Origin: Rhodopirellula sp.
GTDB lineage: Bacteria; Planctomycetota; Planctomycetia; Pirellulales; Pirellulaceae
Direction: 5' to 3'
Length of the DNA: 34,141 bases
NCBI GenBank assembly: GCA_024644085.1
Contig: JAHELS010000044.1
Span: 1-34,141, forward strand
Made by a program: the position numbers and the translations under genes. Numbering within the stretch: position 1 is the first letter of the stretch; the number at the start of each line of letters is the position of its first letter. The notes under the pieces are model-generated. The model was not told the DNA's origin, did no database searches, and worked only from the letters and a program-made list of their open reading frames with translations. This document shows positions 17,109 through 25,012 of the stretch, one piece after another.

Positions 17109-17633
17109 TCAGCTTGTCACAACGCGGTACGATCCGCCGACCATCTCCGCGAACTCGCTGATGTTCTGCTCTGGAATCGTCGAGCTCGCGTAAGCTTCGC
17201 GATCGAACGCGTCGTACCAATCCACCAGGACCAGTGAGTCACGGAAGACGACGAGGTGCTCGCAGATTTCCGGTATCGCATGATGATCGGCGAGCCTTGA
17301 AAGTCCCGCAAAGACGTCCGGAGTTGCCGGAAGATGGAAGACCTGTTGCCGGGGCCAAATCGTGCCCCGAGCGATTTGCACCGGCGCAATCGAGGCGATT
17401 TGTTTCGCCGGTGCAATCGAGTGAGCGTCAAGAAACGCACTCACCTCATCGCTGTGCGAGCCGCCTTCGAGGTACAGCGTCGCATCGCGTCCTGAGAGTA
17501 TCGGCAACGCAGCGAATCCGAGCTCCGCATCCCAACGTGACGCGGTGATCGCCCAACAGCCTTCGAATTGCAATCGAAGGCCGGACAATTCATCCGGTGG
17601 TACGGCACCAAGTTTTTTCCAGAGCCACTTCAC
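17109..17633 (-). CDS. Hypothetical protein, no ATG start, in frame with the upstream gene
   Basis: I do not recognise the family. The protein is about 174-178 residues, soluble, with no signal peptide. It has Trp-rich N-terminal sequence (VKWLWKKLG) and a well-folded-looking composition. No in-frame ATG exists near the N-terminus: the candidates are GTG at 17633 (chosen because MKWLWKKLG makes a natural start) and TTG at 17645. Strikingly, the frame stays open upstream to the UGA stop (17697-17699) of the preceding gene, which is in the same frame. This could be two genes, one gene broken by a nonsense mutation, or stop-codon readthrough. It is convergent with the Asp-box propeller gene, 77 bp away. 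Confidence 0.6.
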   Translation of the reverse strand: MKWLWKKLGAVPPDELSGLRLQFEGCWAITASRWDAELGFAALPILSGRDATLYLEGGSHSDEVSAFLDAHSIAPAKQIASIAPVQIARGTIWPRQQVFHLPATPDVFAGLSRLADHHAIPEICEHLVVFRDSLVLVDWYDAFDREAYASSTIPEQNISEFAEMVGGSYRVVTS

Positions 17634-17696
17634 GCGCAGACCCAAAATCGGATGGAAGGACAGAACTGCGAAACCTTGGCGCTTGAATGCACCGGA

Positions 17697-18320
17697 TCAC
17701 CACTGGGTATCGTTCGCTACGGACGCTGTCAAAGGCATCAAATCGGCAATTTGATAGAATGAGATCGAACTGCGACAGCGCGGGATCGCGTACCAGCGAT
17801 CGTTCACCATCGCCACGACGATGCGATTTCGGTACTCCAATTCATCGTAACTATCCGCAGCAATGTCGACACAAATAAACTTCTCGCCGTAATAGGTACT
17901 CATCATCTGGAATTGAAGCGCCGCGACATCTTCGTCCTCCGAATCGAACGGTTGGAGTGCAACGACGCGTGCGGTTTCTTCTCGAATCGATTTTGGCAAT
18001 TCATAAACCGTGACCGCGTTTTTTCCGTCGCTGAATTTTGTTTTATGAAGACACTCGGCGTATTTGTTCAGAGTGCCTACGGGACCGTCGCACACTCCGA
18101 GAAGGAGCACCTGACTGAAGCGTTTGGGCGACCTTGCGGCACATGCGGCGAAAAAGCGTTTCGCGGCATCCTCAGGCGTCGCTGCGCCTACGGGAGCATA
18201 CCCCTCAGGAAAACCCGATCTGTTCTCGAGGACCGTTGGAGGCGCGGCGCTCAGTAGCGTTAGGAGGACCATCAGTAAAACGACTGGTGCGAAAAGCACG
18301 ATGTAACGCAGATAAGCCAT
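17697..18320 (-). CDS. Hypothetical exported or membrane-anchored protein
   Basis: The 207-residue protein begins with a hydrophobic segment (YIVLFAPVVLLMVLLTLLSA) that is either a signal peptide or an N-terminal anchor, leaving the rest in the periplasm. After a Pro-rich linker there is a segment (TPEDAAKRFFAACAARSPKR) like those starting NTF2/DUF4878-type folds, and the end (VVAMVNDRWYAIPR) fits the last strand of such folds. That resemblance is weak. It ends in UGA, beyond which the same frame continues open into the next ORF (17109-17633). It belongs to a run of four minus-strand unknown genes. Confidence 0.7.
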   Translation of the reverse strand: MAYLRYIVLFAPVVLLMVLLTLLSAAPPTVLENRSGFPEGYAPVGAATPEDAAKRFFAACAARSPKRFSQVLLLGVCDGPVGTLNKYAECLHKTKFSDGKNAVTVYELPKSIREETARVVALQPFDSEDEDVAALQFQMMSTYYGEKFICVDIAADSYDELEYRNRIVVAMVNDRWYAIPRCRSSISFYQIADLMPLTASVANDTQW

Positions 18321-18389
18321 GATATCGTTTCGGCGGATGAGATTCGTACGGATTCAAGTCGAGTGATCCAAACTGGTACTCGTGCACAG

Positions 18390-18419
18390 TACTCAGGGAC
18401 TCGCTACTCAGGGACTCGC
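18390..18419. repeat. 15-bp tandem direct repeat, two copies
   Basis: The unit TACTCAGGGACTCGC occurs twice back to back (18390-18404 and 18405-18419) in the 265-bp gap between two hypothetical genes. It reads through no supported gene. Two copies only, so it may be replication slippage rather than a functional site. Confidence 0.8.
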
Positions 18420-18585
18420 TGGCGTCACCGAAATTGTACCCCGCCCCAAAATCCGATACGAGATCGAACGCCGTCATCCTTTATGGCGAGGGCAACCTTG
18501 ACGTGCACGTGATGATCATCGCCGACTCGTTCTCGCCGGCAGCAATTTTCATCGAGGTCACGAAAGCCGTCCCGCACCCGCTCCG

Positions 18586-18984
18586 CTATTCATCATTTGC
18601 TGGCGTTGGTATCTCGTTGCGATGGTACGTCTCCCAGAGGTTTTTCAGAAAGGCGTCGTTCACTCCCAGGATGGAACCTCTTGTGATGAGGTCAAAGTCG
18701 TCCGACACGTAAGAAGCGATTTCATGTTGTGAAGTTGCACGACTGACAGCCAGAAAAGACTCACGTCGAACGTCATCTGCAAGGGATGCCACGCCATCGT
18801 CGACGTTGGCGGTTGGCCACCTGGCTTCGATTTCTTTGTAAACCCGTGTCCACTGAGTCTCGAATTCTGGATCGCCGTCGCGCCGGTCAAGGATGTCATC
18901 GTGATCGAGCGATCCGATCACGTCGGGCGGGAGTAGCGTTCCATCTTTGATCCGCTCGAGTATTTCAGCGGGTGTTGGAATCAT
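18586..18984 (-). CDS. Hypothetical acidic protein
   Basis: I do not recognise this 132-residue soluble protein. It is acidic (many Asp/Glu: SLDHDDILDRRDGDPEFETQ), with predicted helices and no signal peptide or membrane segment. The ATG at 18984 has no Shine-Dalgarno. It lies between two other unknown minus-strand genes, 74 bp downstream of the 181-residue one, which suggests a loose operon. Small acidic proteins in such clusters are sometimes immunity or antitoxin-like proteins, but nothing in the sequence proves that here. Confidence 0.6.
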   Translation of the reverse strand: MIPTPAEILERIKDGTLLPPDVIGSLDHDDILDRRDGDPEFETQWTRVYKEIEARWPTANVDDGVASLADDVRRESFLAVSRATSQHEIASYVSDDFDLITRGSILGVNDAFLKNLWETYHRNEIPTPANDE

Positions 18985-19058
18985 TACAGGAAAACGACCT
19001 TGCGATTCATCGTGTCAGGAAGGAGTGGCGAATCTCCACTCAAAGTAGGCATTGAGGT

Positions 19059-19604
19059 TTATCGCCGCAACTCAGAGGGCAGGAATCTGTTGAGCTTGAT
19101 CCAGTCGTAATCGGCCGGCGATGCAAATGCCGTTGTGTCCGCGGACCAGCTCACGCCTAGCAGATCGAGAAAGCATAGGTACAGGTGCTCTCGATCGCTC
19201 TCCGCGTTACGCTCATCAGCAATAAACAGGGCCATTTCCCGTGCAAGGCGCGACTCGCAGGTCCCAGCATAGGTTGTCGAAAGGATTGAGAGCGCGTCGA
19301 CGAGTGCAAAACCGTTCAACGTTTCCGAAAGCTCGGAAAATGGATTCTTGCGCGCGGTGAGGTGCCACCCGTCTCGATATTCAACGACGCCAAAGCGATT
19401 CAAAGGCTCCAGTTCACACTCGACGAATTCGCTGCATTGATCTCTCGCTTCGCTGGGGAACGCGCGAAACAAGTAATTGACAATTTGTCGAGTTGACGCG
19501 CCGGGATGTTGGCGTAGAAAACGCGTGATGTCTGTTGCGTATGCGTGCTTTCCCGCAAACAGTCGCCAACGGATTCTTCCCAGCAGCTCGAATACTCTTG
19601 TCAT
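19059..19604 (-). CDS. Hypothetical protein with possible N-terminal winged-helix-like segment
   Basis: The 181-residue protein has an N-terminal half that could form a helix-turn-helix or winged-helix unit (DITRFLRQHPGASTRQIVNY, then LEPLNRFGVVEYRDGWHLTA as the wing). The C-terminal half is helical (DALSILSTTYAGTCESRLAR) with no known signature. It is soluble and has no export signal. The ATG at 19604 has no convincing ribosome site. It is the first gene of the four-gene minus-strand group and so could be its regulator; that is inference from position and fold impression only. Confidence 0.6.
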   Translation of the reverse strand: MTRVFELLGRIRWRLFAGKHAYATDITRFLRQHPGASTRQIVNYLFRAFPSEARDQCSEFVECELEPLNRFGVVEYRDGWHLTARKNPFSELSETLNGFALVDALSILSTTYAGTCESRLAREMALFIADERNAESDREHLYLCFLDLLGVSWSADTTAFASPADYDWIKLNRFLPSELRR

Positions 19605-19782
19605 CGGAATCCGGGTGAAAATGTTATTCTCCGGACATTGAATCTTTCGCGCTCAGTCTTTCCATCGTTTCGCCACAACCGACCGCTGATAGTGCGGTGA
19701 TGGACTCTGCGTCACGACGGCGTTCTCGTGGACGCGTCACTGACCCGGCAAGACACAAGGTCTGCGGTCAATGTCGATGAAG

Positions 19783-19865
19783 CGGAGGGCACGGGACTCG
19801 AACCCGCAGCCCCTTGCGGGGTACCTCAGTTCCAGTGAGGCCGCTCACCAATTCGCTTACCCTCC
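19783..19865 (-). tRNA. tRNA-Ser (anticodon GGA)
   Basis: On the minus strand the sequence folds as a class II tRNA of 83 nt without an encoded CCA. The acceptor GGAGGGT/GCCCTCC pairs over 7 bp (last pair T.G) with discriminator G73, as expected for serine. The anticodon arm CCTCA-CTGGAAC-TGAGG is perfect and gives anticodon GGA. A long variable arm follows (CCCC-GCAA-GGGG), then a T-arm GCGGG-TTCGAGT-CCCGT. The D-arm is unusual: position 8 appears to be A instead of T, and I can form only about two G-C pairs in the D-stem. The gene lies downstream of rho on the same strand. It would read UCC/UCU codons. Confidence 0.78.
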
Positions 19866-20038
19866 GGATGAACTGCGGTATCTTCACCGACACACGCCGT
19901 TTGTTCAAGACAGGTCGACGACAAAGCATGTACGGCGTCGCGACGTCGCCGATCAAATCCCTCAAGCACGGCACAAACGGCGACTGCCTTCGCTCGCGGA
20001 TTGCCGCGACCGAAGTGAAACGCCGGTGTTGCTGAAAA

Positions 20039-21361
20039 TCAGAACGAGGCTTTCGCACCGCTGATCAGCTTGATGAACTCTTCATTGGTCTCGAAGCGTG
20101 CCAATTGCTTGGTCAATTGCTCCATCGCATCACACGGATGCATGCTGCTGAGCGTGCGGCGCAACATCGTTACCGCTTCGTACGTTTCCTCGTCGTGCAG
20201 CAACTCTTCACGTCGCGTGCCGCTTTGCGAGATATCGATCGACGGCCAGACGCGTCGATCGGCCAGTCGGCGGTCGAGCACCAATTCCATGTTGCCCGTC
20301 CCCTTGAACTCCTGGAAGATCGCCTCGTCCATCCGGCTGTTGGTGTCGACCAATGCCGTCCCGACAACGGTCAAAGAGCCGCCTTCCTGGAATGCACGCG
20401 CGGTGGCGAACAATTTCTTGGGAACGTCCATCGCCTTGATGTCCAATCCGCCGGTCATCGTCGCTCCGCCGCGTCCCGATCGGCCGACCCACTTGTTGAA
20501 CGCGCGGGCAAGGCGTGTGATTGAATCGAGCATCAGAAAGACGTCCTGGCCCATTTCGGCTAACCGGCGTGCCCGATCTACCACAAGCTGGCTCAAACGA
20601 ACATGGCTTTCCACATCCATGTCGAGGCTGCTGGCGACCACTTCACCACCGAGAACGTTTCGGCGCATGTCGGTGACTTCCTCGGGCCGTTCGTCGACCA
20701 ACAGCACAATCAATTTCACTTCGGGATGGTTGGCCGTGATGCCGCCGGCGATATCCTGCAGCATGATCGTCTTACCGCTTCGCGGGGGCGCAACGATCAA
20801 TGCACGTTGGCCCTTGCCCATCGGCGCGAGCAAATCGATCACGCGATTGGTCAGCGGTTTGCTGCCGTGTTCGAGCCGCAGCCATTCCTCGGGATTGATC
20901 GCAGTCAATTCTTCGAAACTTTTGACCTCCGCGTAGTCCTCCGGCTTGATACCGTCGACGTCGAGGATTTCACGCACGCGCGGTCCCTGCTGTCGCCGCG
21001 CTTCCTGGACCATCGCCTTGATGTGAACACCTTGCCGCAGCCCGAAGCGTTCGATCATGGTGCCGGGAACAAACGGATCGCTGCGTTCGCGAGCGTAATT
21101 GTTCGCGGTTCCCCGCAGGAATCCATAGCCGTTGGGATGAAGTTCGAGGATGCCCTCGCCTTCTTCCAGCGGGGCGTCGCTTGGAACGTCCGCTGGTTCA
21201 CGATCAGGATTCCCTTGTTGACCTCCGCCGCCTCCGCCGCCTCCGCCGCCACCGCGGCGGCGCCTGCGTGCTCGAGGTTTCCCGTTACCACCGCCGTGAC
21301 TCGAGACCGAACCGTTGGATCCGGATCCTCGACCTCGATTCGTCCGTTTCTTTTTCGCCAT
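20039..21361 (-). CDS. rho: Transcription termination factor Rho
   Basis: This 440-residue RNA helicase terminates transcription. Visible elements are the cold-shock-like primary RNA-binding domain (about 68-135, starting ILELHPNGYGFLR), Walker A VAPPRSGKT (190-198, K197), Walker B-like DVFLMLDSITRLARA, the Q-loop region (GGATMTGGLD) and the R-loop/C-terminal region (KGTGNMELVLDRRLADRRVW). The usual N-terminal helical Rho_N subdomain appears to be replaced by a disordered, Arg/Gly/Ser-rich tail (residues 1-50, including eleven consecutive glycines at 37-47). The ATG start (21361) is followed by a Lys-rich MAKKKRTNRGRG. The upstream region is long and full of inverted repeats, which could hold an autoregulatory leader. 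Confidence 0.97.
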   Translation of the reverse strand: MAKKKRTNRGRGSGSNGSVSSHGGGNGKPRARRRRRGGGGGGGGGGGQQGNPDREPADVPSDAPLEEGEGILELHPNGYGFLRGTANNYARERSDPFVPGTMIERFGLRQGVHIKAMVQEARRQQGPRVREILDVDGIKPEDYAEVKSFEELTAINPEEWLRLEHGSKPLTNRVIDLLAPMGKGQRALIVAPPRSGKTIMLQDIAGGITANHPEVKLIVLLVDERPEEVTDMRRNVLGGEVVASSLDMDVESHVRLSQLVVDRARRLAEMGQDVFLMLDSITRLARAFNKWVGRSGRGGATMTGGLDIKAMDVPKKLFATARAFQEGGSLTVVGTALVDTNSRMDEAIFQEFKGTGNMELVLDRRLADRRVWPSIDISQSGTRREELLHDEETYEAVTMLRRTLSSMHPCDAMEQLTKQLARFETNEEFIKLISGAKASF

Positions 21362-22232
21362 GTGTCATCCAGAAGGCTCGACGCAGGTCCAACTCGATCG
21401 GACACGGTGGAAACCCGCGATCAATCGCGGATCGAGCAGAATCGAGAGTGATTCGGCCCCGCTGGGGTTTTCACCGATGAAATCGTGCCGGAAAGGCGTC
21501 AGCGAGATTGAGAGAGTTACCGCACCTAAGTGAAGGAATGGAAACCACCAATAGAAGCTGCGGTAAAAGCTTCTCTGTGGTCAAACAACAAAAATTGATT
21601 CTTGATGAAGATCGAGCCGGGCCAGTGTTGGCCTCGGGGACAGTAATTTCGTCGTGAATCGACGGGGAAAATTGTGTCGTAATGGTCCGGCTTGCCGATG
21701 GACGAACCGCACGTTCAGGTTGTGGCCTGCATCGGCGAAAAATTTCTCGCGATGCCCACACGGCCGCGAGCATGTTAGGTGGTTGGTCGTCGTGACCGGC
21801 CGGAAAACCGTGGAGTGGAAATCCTCTAGTGATTGGCACTTGATCGCAGTCACCTGCAATTTGTTCCGTCCAAGGTTTTTTGGCCAAAATCCTTGGCGAA
21901 ACTGGGCGGTCGCAATTTGCGTGGTCGCCGCTAGAGAGGGGACGCGATCAAAACGTCCAAGGAGAGGTAAATGGATGCATTCCGAATACCTTCATGACTT
22001 CGTCTGAAATATAGACCCTCGGTGGCCCATGTCAAGTCCGATCCGCCTTGGTTGCCACCCGAAGGGGTTAATTCCACCCAAGCCGAAAAATTCTCGCTGG
22101 CGTTAAAGTCACCCTAATTTGTAGGTTCCGCTGAAGCCACCCGCTCGAGATGGTCGAAAACGTCACCGTATGAGGAGCGTTTTCGCTCGAACCACCGGTA
22201 TTTACGCGATCGACGACAGGGACGCAGGTTTG
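21362..22232. other. Long non-coding region with inverted repeats, upstream of rho and the thioredoxin-YHS gene
   Basis: No credible gene occurs in these 871 bases; the open frames on both strands give Arg/Pro/Ser-rich translations without domains. Several inverted repeats stand out. ACCAC/GTGGT (21544-21548, 21577-21581) encloses GAAGCT/AGCTTC (21554-21559, 21568-21573). A near-palindrome at 21870-21896 has CCAAGG/CCTTGG around TTTTGGCCAAAA. At 21905-21929, GGCG/CGCC encloses CGCAA-T-TTGCG. The region must contain the divergent promoters of rho (minus) and the thioredoxin-YHS gene (plus). It may include a structured rho leader or a small RNA; I find no match to RNase P RNA, tmRNA or other RNAs I would recognise. 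Confidence 0.5.
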
Positions 22233-23534
22233 ATGTGCATGGCAGCCTTTCTCCGGACCAAACAGACCCGAAAGACGTTTTCCGCTCGAACATCCAACTG
22301 GGCCCTGTTGGCCACGTTGGCATTCTCGTGCGTTGCTGCGAGCGACGCCAACGCCGACATCGACTGGGAAACGAATCTCCGCTCGGCCCACGCCCAGGCA
22401 CAGGCCGAAGGCAAGCTGTTGTTGCTGCACTTCTACAGTGACAACTGCACCTGGTGTGACAAGCTCGAAGAGGGCTCCTTCAAGGCACCCCAAGTCGGCT
22501 TTGCGATCTCCAAGAACTTCGTTCCGGTCAAGATCCACGCCAACTCAAGCCCCAAGTTGGCCGCGATGTTCAAGGTCAATAAGTTTCCAACCGACGTGAT
22601 CGTGACCACCGAAGGCAAAACACTTTCGCATACCGTCAGTCCACAAAATCCCGATCGTTATGTCACGATGCTCAGCAGCACTCTGCCCGCATTGGCCGAC
22701 GCGAATCCGACTGCGGATCCGATGGCCGTTGTCGCTTCTCAGGTTACGGCTCCGGGCGCCCAGCCAGCACCGACATACGACAACGCGGTGGCGAGCTCGC
22801 AACACATGCCCCCCTACGCAGCTTTGCCGTACGGGACGGTTCCCGAAACCTCTGCGCCCGATTTGACATTGCCGGACCTGAAACCCGACGGCGCACTCAG
22901 CGGAGGTGCCAGTCCTCAGTTCGCAGCGGCTCGCACCGAATCGCCCCGTCTTGAATACCCTGGAAACATCGCTCCGCAGGTTCCCGAGTCCGCCCACGTC
23001 AGTGCGCCCGAAGTGACGCTGCCAACGCTCGAGGCACCCGCAACGTCAGAGATTCCGGTCGCATCCAAAACCCTCAACGCGTCGCCCACCGCCGAAGGGG
23101 CCACAGTGTCCGCAGAGATTCCAACCGTCGGCGAGGTTGCATCGGTCGAACAACCTGAGCTGGCCATGCAGGGATTCTGTCCCGTGACCGTGATTACCGA
23201 GGACAAATGGGTCGAAGGAAAACCGGAATTCGGCGTCATCCACCTGGGCAAGCTCTATTTGTTCACCAGCGAACAACACATGACAACGTTTCTGGCGGAC
23301 CCCGTGCCTTACACACCGGTCTTGAACGAGATCGATGTTGTTCGATTCTTCGAGGAACGAACAATTGTTCCGGGCAAGCGGGAATGGGGGCTGAAGGATC
23401 CGATTCACAACCGGATGTTCTTCTTCGCCGACGAAGACGCCATGAACCACTTCTACAACGAGTACGAGCGGTACACCGACGCAGCCATCGAAGTGATGGA
23501 CCGGGCCGTCAAAGACGCGAATCCCGGCACATAG
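22233..23534 (+). CDS. Exported thioredoxin-fold protein with C-terminal YHS domain(s)
   Basis: From the start chosen here (22233, AGG a few bases upstream; 22239 also possible) the protein has 433 residues. A signal sequence is likely at WALLATLAFSCVAASDANA. The thioredoxin domain (about 42-150) has the active-site CTWC (C72, C75) in HFYSDNCTWCDKLEEGSF and a cis-Pro region (KVNKFPTDVIV). A long Pro/Ala/Glu/Ser-rich linker (about 155-305) leads to a YHS domain starting near GFCPV (C316) with LGKLYLFTSEQHMTTFLADP. A second, divergent YHS-like unit (LKDPIHNRMFFFADEDAMNH) lies near the C-terminus. YHS domains often bind metal ions, so a periplasmic role in metal or redox homeostasis is a reasonable guess. 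Confidence 0.85.
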   Translation: MCMAAFLRTKQTRKTFSARTSNWALLATLAFSCVAASDANADIDWETNLRSAHAQAQAEGKLLLLHFYSDNCTWCDKLEEGSFKAPQVGFAISKNFVPVKIHANSSPKLAAMFKVNKFPTDVIVTTEGKTLSHTVSPQNPDRYVTMLSSTLPALADANPTADPMAVVASQVTAPGAQPAPTYDNAVASSQHMPPYAALPYGTVPETSAPDLTLPDLKPDGALSGGASPQFAAARTESPRLEYPGNIAPQVPESAHVSAPEVTLPTLEAPATSEIPVASKTLNASPTAEGATVSAEIPTVGEVASVEQPELAMQGFCPVTVITEDKWVEGKPEFGVIHLGKLYLFTSEQHMTTFLADPVPYTPVLNEIDVVRFFEERTIVPGKREWGLKDPIHNRMFFFADEDAMNHFYNEYERYTDAAIEVMDRAVKDANPGT

Positions 23535-23536
23535 CA

Positions 23537-23618
23537 CGGGCTCTTAAAGCGGACACGGGGCTCTTAAAGCAGACCCGGCCGGGGCTCTTAAAGCGGACAC
23601 GGGGCTCTTAAAGCGAAA
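23537..23618. repeat. Four-copy repeat of GGGGCTCTTAAAGC-type units
   Basis: Just after the thioredoxin-YHS stop codon, the core CTCTTAAAGC recurs at 23541, 23561, 23585 and 23605 with spacings of 20, 24 and 20 bp. Each copy is preceded by GGG or GGGG and followed by GGAC/AGAC/GAAA, so the array is two 20-bp-period pairs separated by a GGCC insert. Each core is an imperfect inverted repeat (GCT...AGC around TTAA). The copies are non-coding. The sequence could be a 3'-UTR element, a protein-binding array or a small genomic repeat family. Confidence 0.9.
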
Positions 23619-23716
23619 ATGCCCCGCGGACAGTCAGGTCTTTGAACTCACAGACGCACCTGATGCCTCTGAGGTTCGGCGGCTCACGGCAAGGACGGTC
23701 CCGAGAGCGGGGCCAG

Positions 23717-23974
23717 CTAGCGGTCGAGATCCGCGGTGTGGGCCGGGTCAGCGTAACTTGGACGCATTCCGGTCAGGATCGCCAAACCGGCCGTCAGTGA
23801 CGCGACCGCGATGGCTACCCAAACACCGCGCGCGACCGGTTTGCCAAAGCGCTGAGTGATGGCCGAAAAGGTTCTCAAGCGATAGGGACTGGCCCAAGGT
23901 CCAACAGCGATCACCGCCGCAATGATCGCGAGTATGATCGCCAGCGATCCCACCAATGGCTCGTCGTACTTCAT
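23717..23974 (-). CDS. Small two-helix membrane protein
   Basis: The 85-residue protein has two hydrophobic segments (LVGSLAIILAIIAAVIAVGPW and GVWVAIAVASLTAGLAILTG) joined by a basic, probably cytoplasmic loop (RLRTFSAITQRFGK). I recognise no family. The ATG at 23974 has a strong AGGAGAG ribosome site at the right distance, which supports it as a real gene. It begins 37 bp after the HEAT/TPR-like gene stop and is probably in the same operon. Confidence 0.75.
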   Translation of the reverse strand: MKYDEPLVGSLAIILAIIAAVIAVGPWASPYRLRTFSAITQRFGKPVARGVWVAIAVASLTAGLAILTGMRPSYADPAHTADLDR

Positions 23975-24011
23975 TTTTCTCTCCTACTCATCCCCATCTT
24001 GATCCTCCGGA

Positions 24012-24683
24012 TCAAGAATCATTTGCCCGACGCATTCGCCGCTGAATTGCACGAATCTGCATTCGCGCATTCTCCAGGTCGGGACAGATCGCAAGGGCCC
24101 GCTCGAGCGCGTTGACCGCACCCTCGTGATCCCCTAACAACATCCTACAACGCGCCAGACCTTGCCAGGCCGGATAGTGGTACCGGCAATGCCAGAGACA
24201 GGCGATGTAGGCAGCCTGGGCTTGGAAAAAATTGTCGAGCCCGTGCCAACAAATCGCCAGTTGATGACGAGCTTCTGCAAACAACGGCGCCTGGTCGATC
24301 AGAATCATCGTCGGCGCAAGTGCACCGGCATACTCGCCGCCGTCGTTGAGGTGCATGACCTTCAATAATTGTTGGTGATGAATCGGGGCCGCGTCGCGCA
24401 CAAGCAAGGCACGAAACGAATCGTCGGCCGCCAGACGAACGCCGCGATCGGTATCACAAAGCGCCCGCCCAAGAGGTTCGATCGACGAGTTGCTGCCAAG
24501 CATTCCGAGTGACAGCGCGGCGGCGCGCCGCATTTCGACATCCCCACGATGAAGCAAAGTTGCAAGCGTCGGACAGCTGTAGAACTCGTCGACTTCGGAC
24601 GCGAATCGGGGCGAATCCGCCGACGCGAGATATCGGCGATACGCTGTTGCCAGTCGCGTCGTCCTTACCAGTGGTGAAGTCAC
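24012..24683 (-). CDS. HEAT-like/TPR-like repeat protein
   Basis: The 223-residue soluble protein has an N-terminal segment resembling HEAT/PBS-lyase-type helical repeats (EMRRAAALSLGMLGSNSSIE, then DTDRGVRLAADDSFRALLV). The C-terminal half is tetratricopeptide-like (AEARHQLAICWHGLDNFFQ, CRYHYPAWQGLARCRMLLGD, HEGAVNALERALAICPD). Such proteins act as scaffolds, and no catalytic motif is visible. The start is GTG at 24683, supported by GGAG five bases upstream; no ATG is available nearby. It precedes the small membrane protein gene on the same strand, so an interaction at the membrane is possible. Confidence 0.8.
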   Translation of the reverse strand: MTSPLVRTTRLATAYRRYLASADSPRFASEVDEFYSCPTLATLLHRGDVEMRRAAALSLGMLGSNSSIEPLGRALCDTDRGVRLAADDSFRALLVRDAAPIHHQQLLKVMHLNDGGEYAGALAPTMILIDQAPLFAEARHQLAICWHGLDNFFQAQAAYIACLWHCRYHYPAWQGLARCRMLLGDHEGAVNALERALAICPDLENARMQIRAIQRRMRRANDS

Positions 24684-24835
24684 AATTTCTCCGTCGATGT
24701 CAGTTTTTCATCGTCCCCCCAGCGCGAGCATCCTATTCACGCGGCGTTATCGGACAAGCCAGAAAAGGAGAGGAAATCTTCGGATCACCTTCCTGGTCCA
24801 CTGCGGAAGGATGAATCCAATTCACACTATCGAAG

Positions 24836-24869
24836 TTGACGTCACTGTTTTCTCGCGTCCCGCTATAAT
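24836..24869 (+). promoter_or_regulatory. Candidate sigma70-type promoter
   Basis: A perfect -10 hexamer TATAAT (24864-24869) lies downstream of TTGACG (24836-24841). The 22-bp spacer is longer than the usual 16-18 bp, so the -35 may not be the one used. If active, it would give a leader of roughly 190 nt before the STN-like gene at 25065, containing the 14-bp direct repeats. Confidence 0.35.
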
Positions 24870-25012
24870 GGCCGAGTGTAGTCAGCCGGTTTTGACCTCA
24901 CAACCAATGATTGCCGCCTCAGCAGTGGATCGTCCCTGTCCCGAGTGCCACGCATGGACCGGACACCTTGCCAGTGGCGGATTCCCAGCGGCCTCAGTGC
25001 CCGCCCAGATGC

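Noticed and set aside
18205..18477. 90-codon minus-strand frame overlapping the 207-residue hypothetical gene
   Set aside because: It overlaps a better-supported gene in another frame, and its Ser/Leu-rich part derives from the tandem duplication.
21471..21887. 138-codon minus-strand frame upstream of rho
   Set aside because: Low-complexity translation without domains, crosses inverted repeats, no ribosome site.
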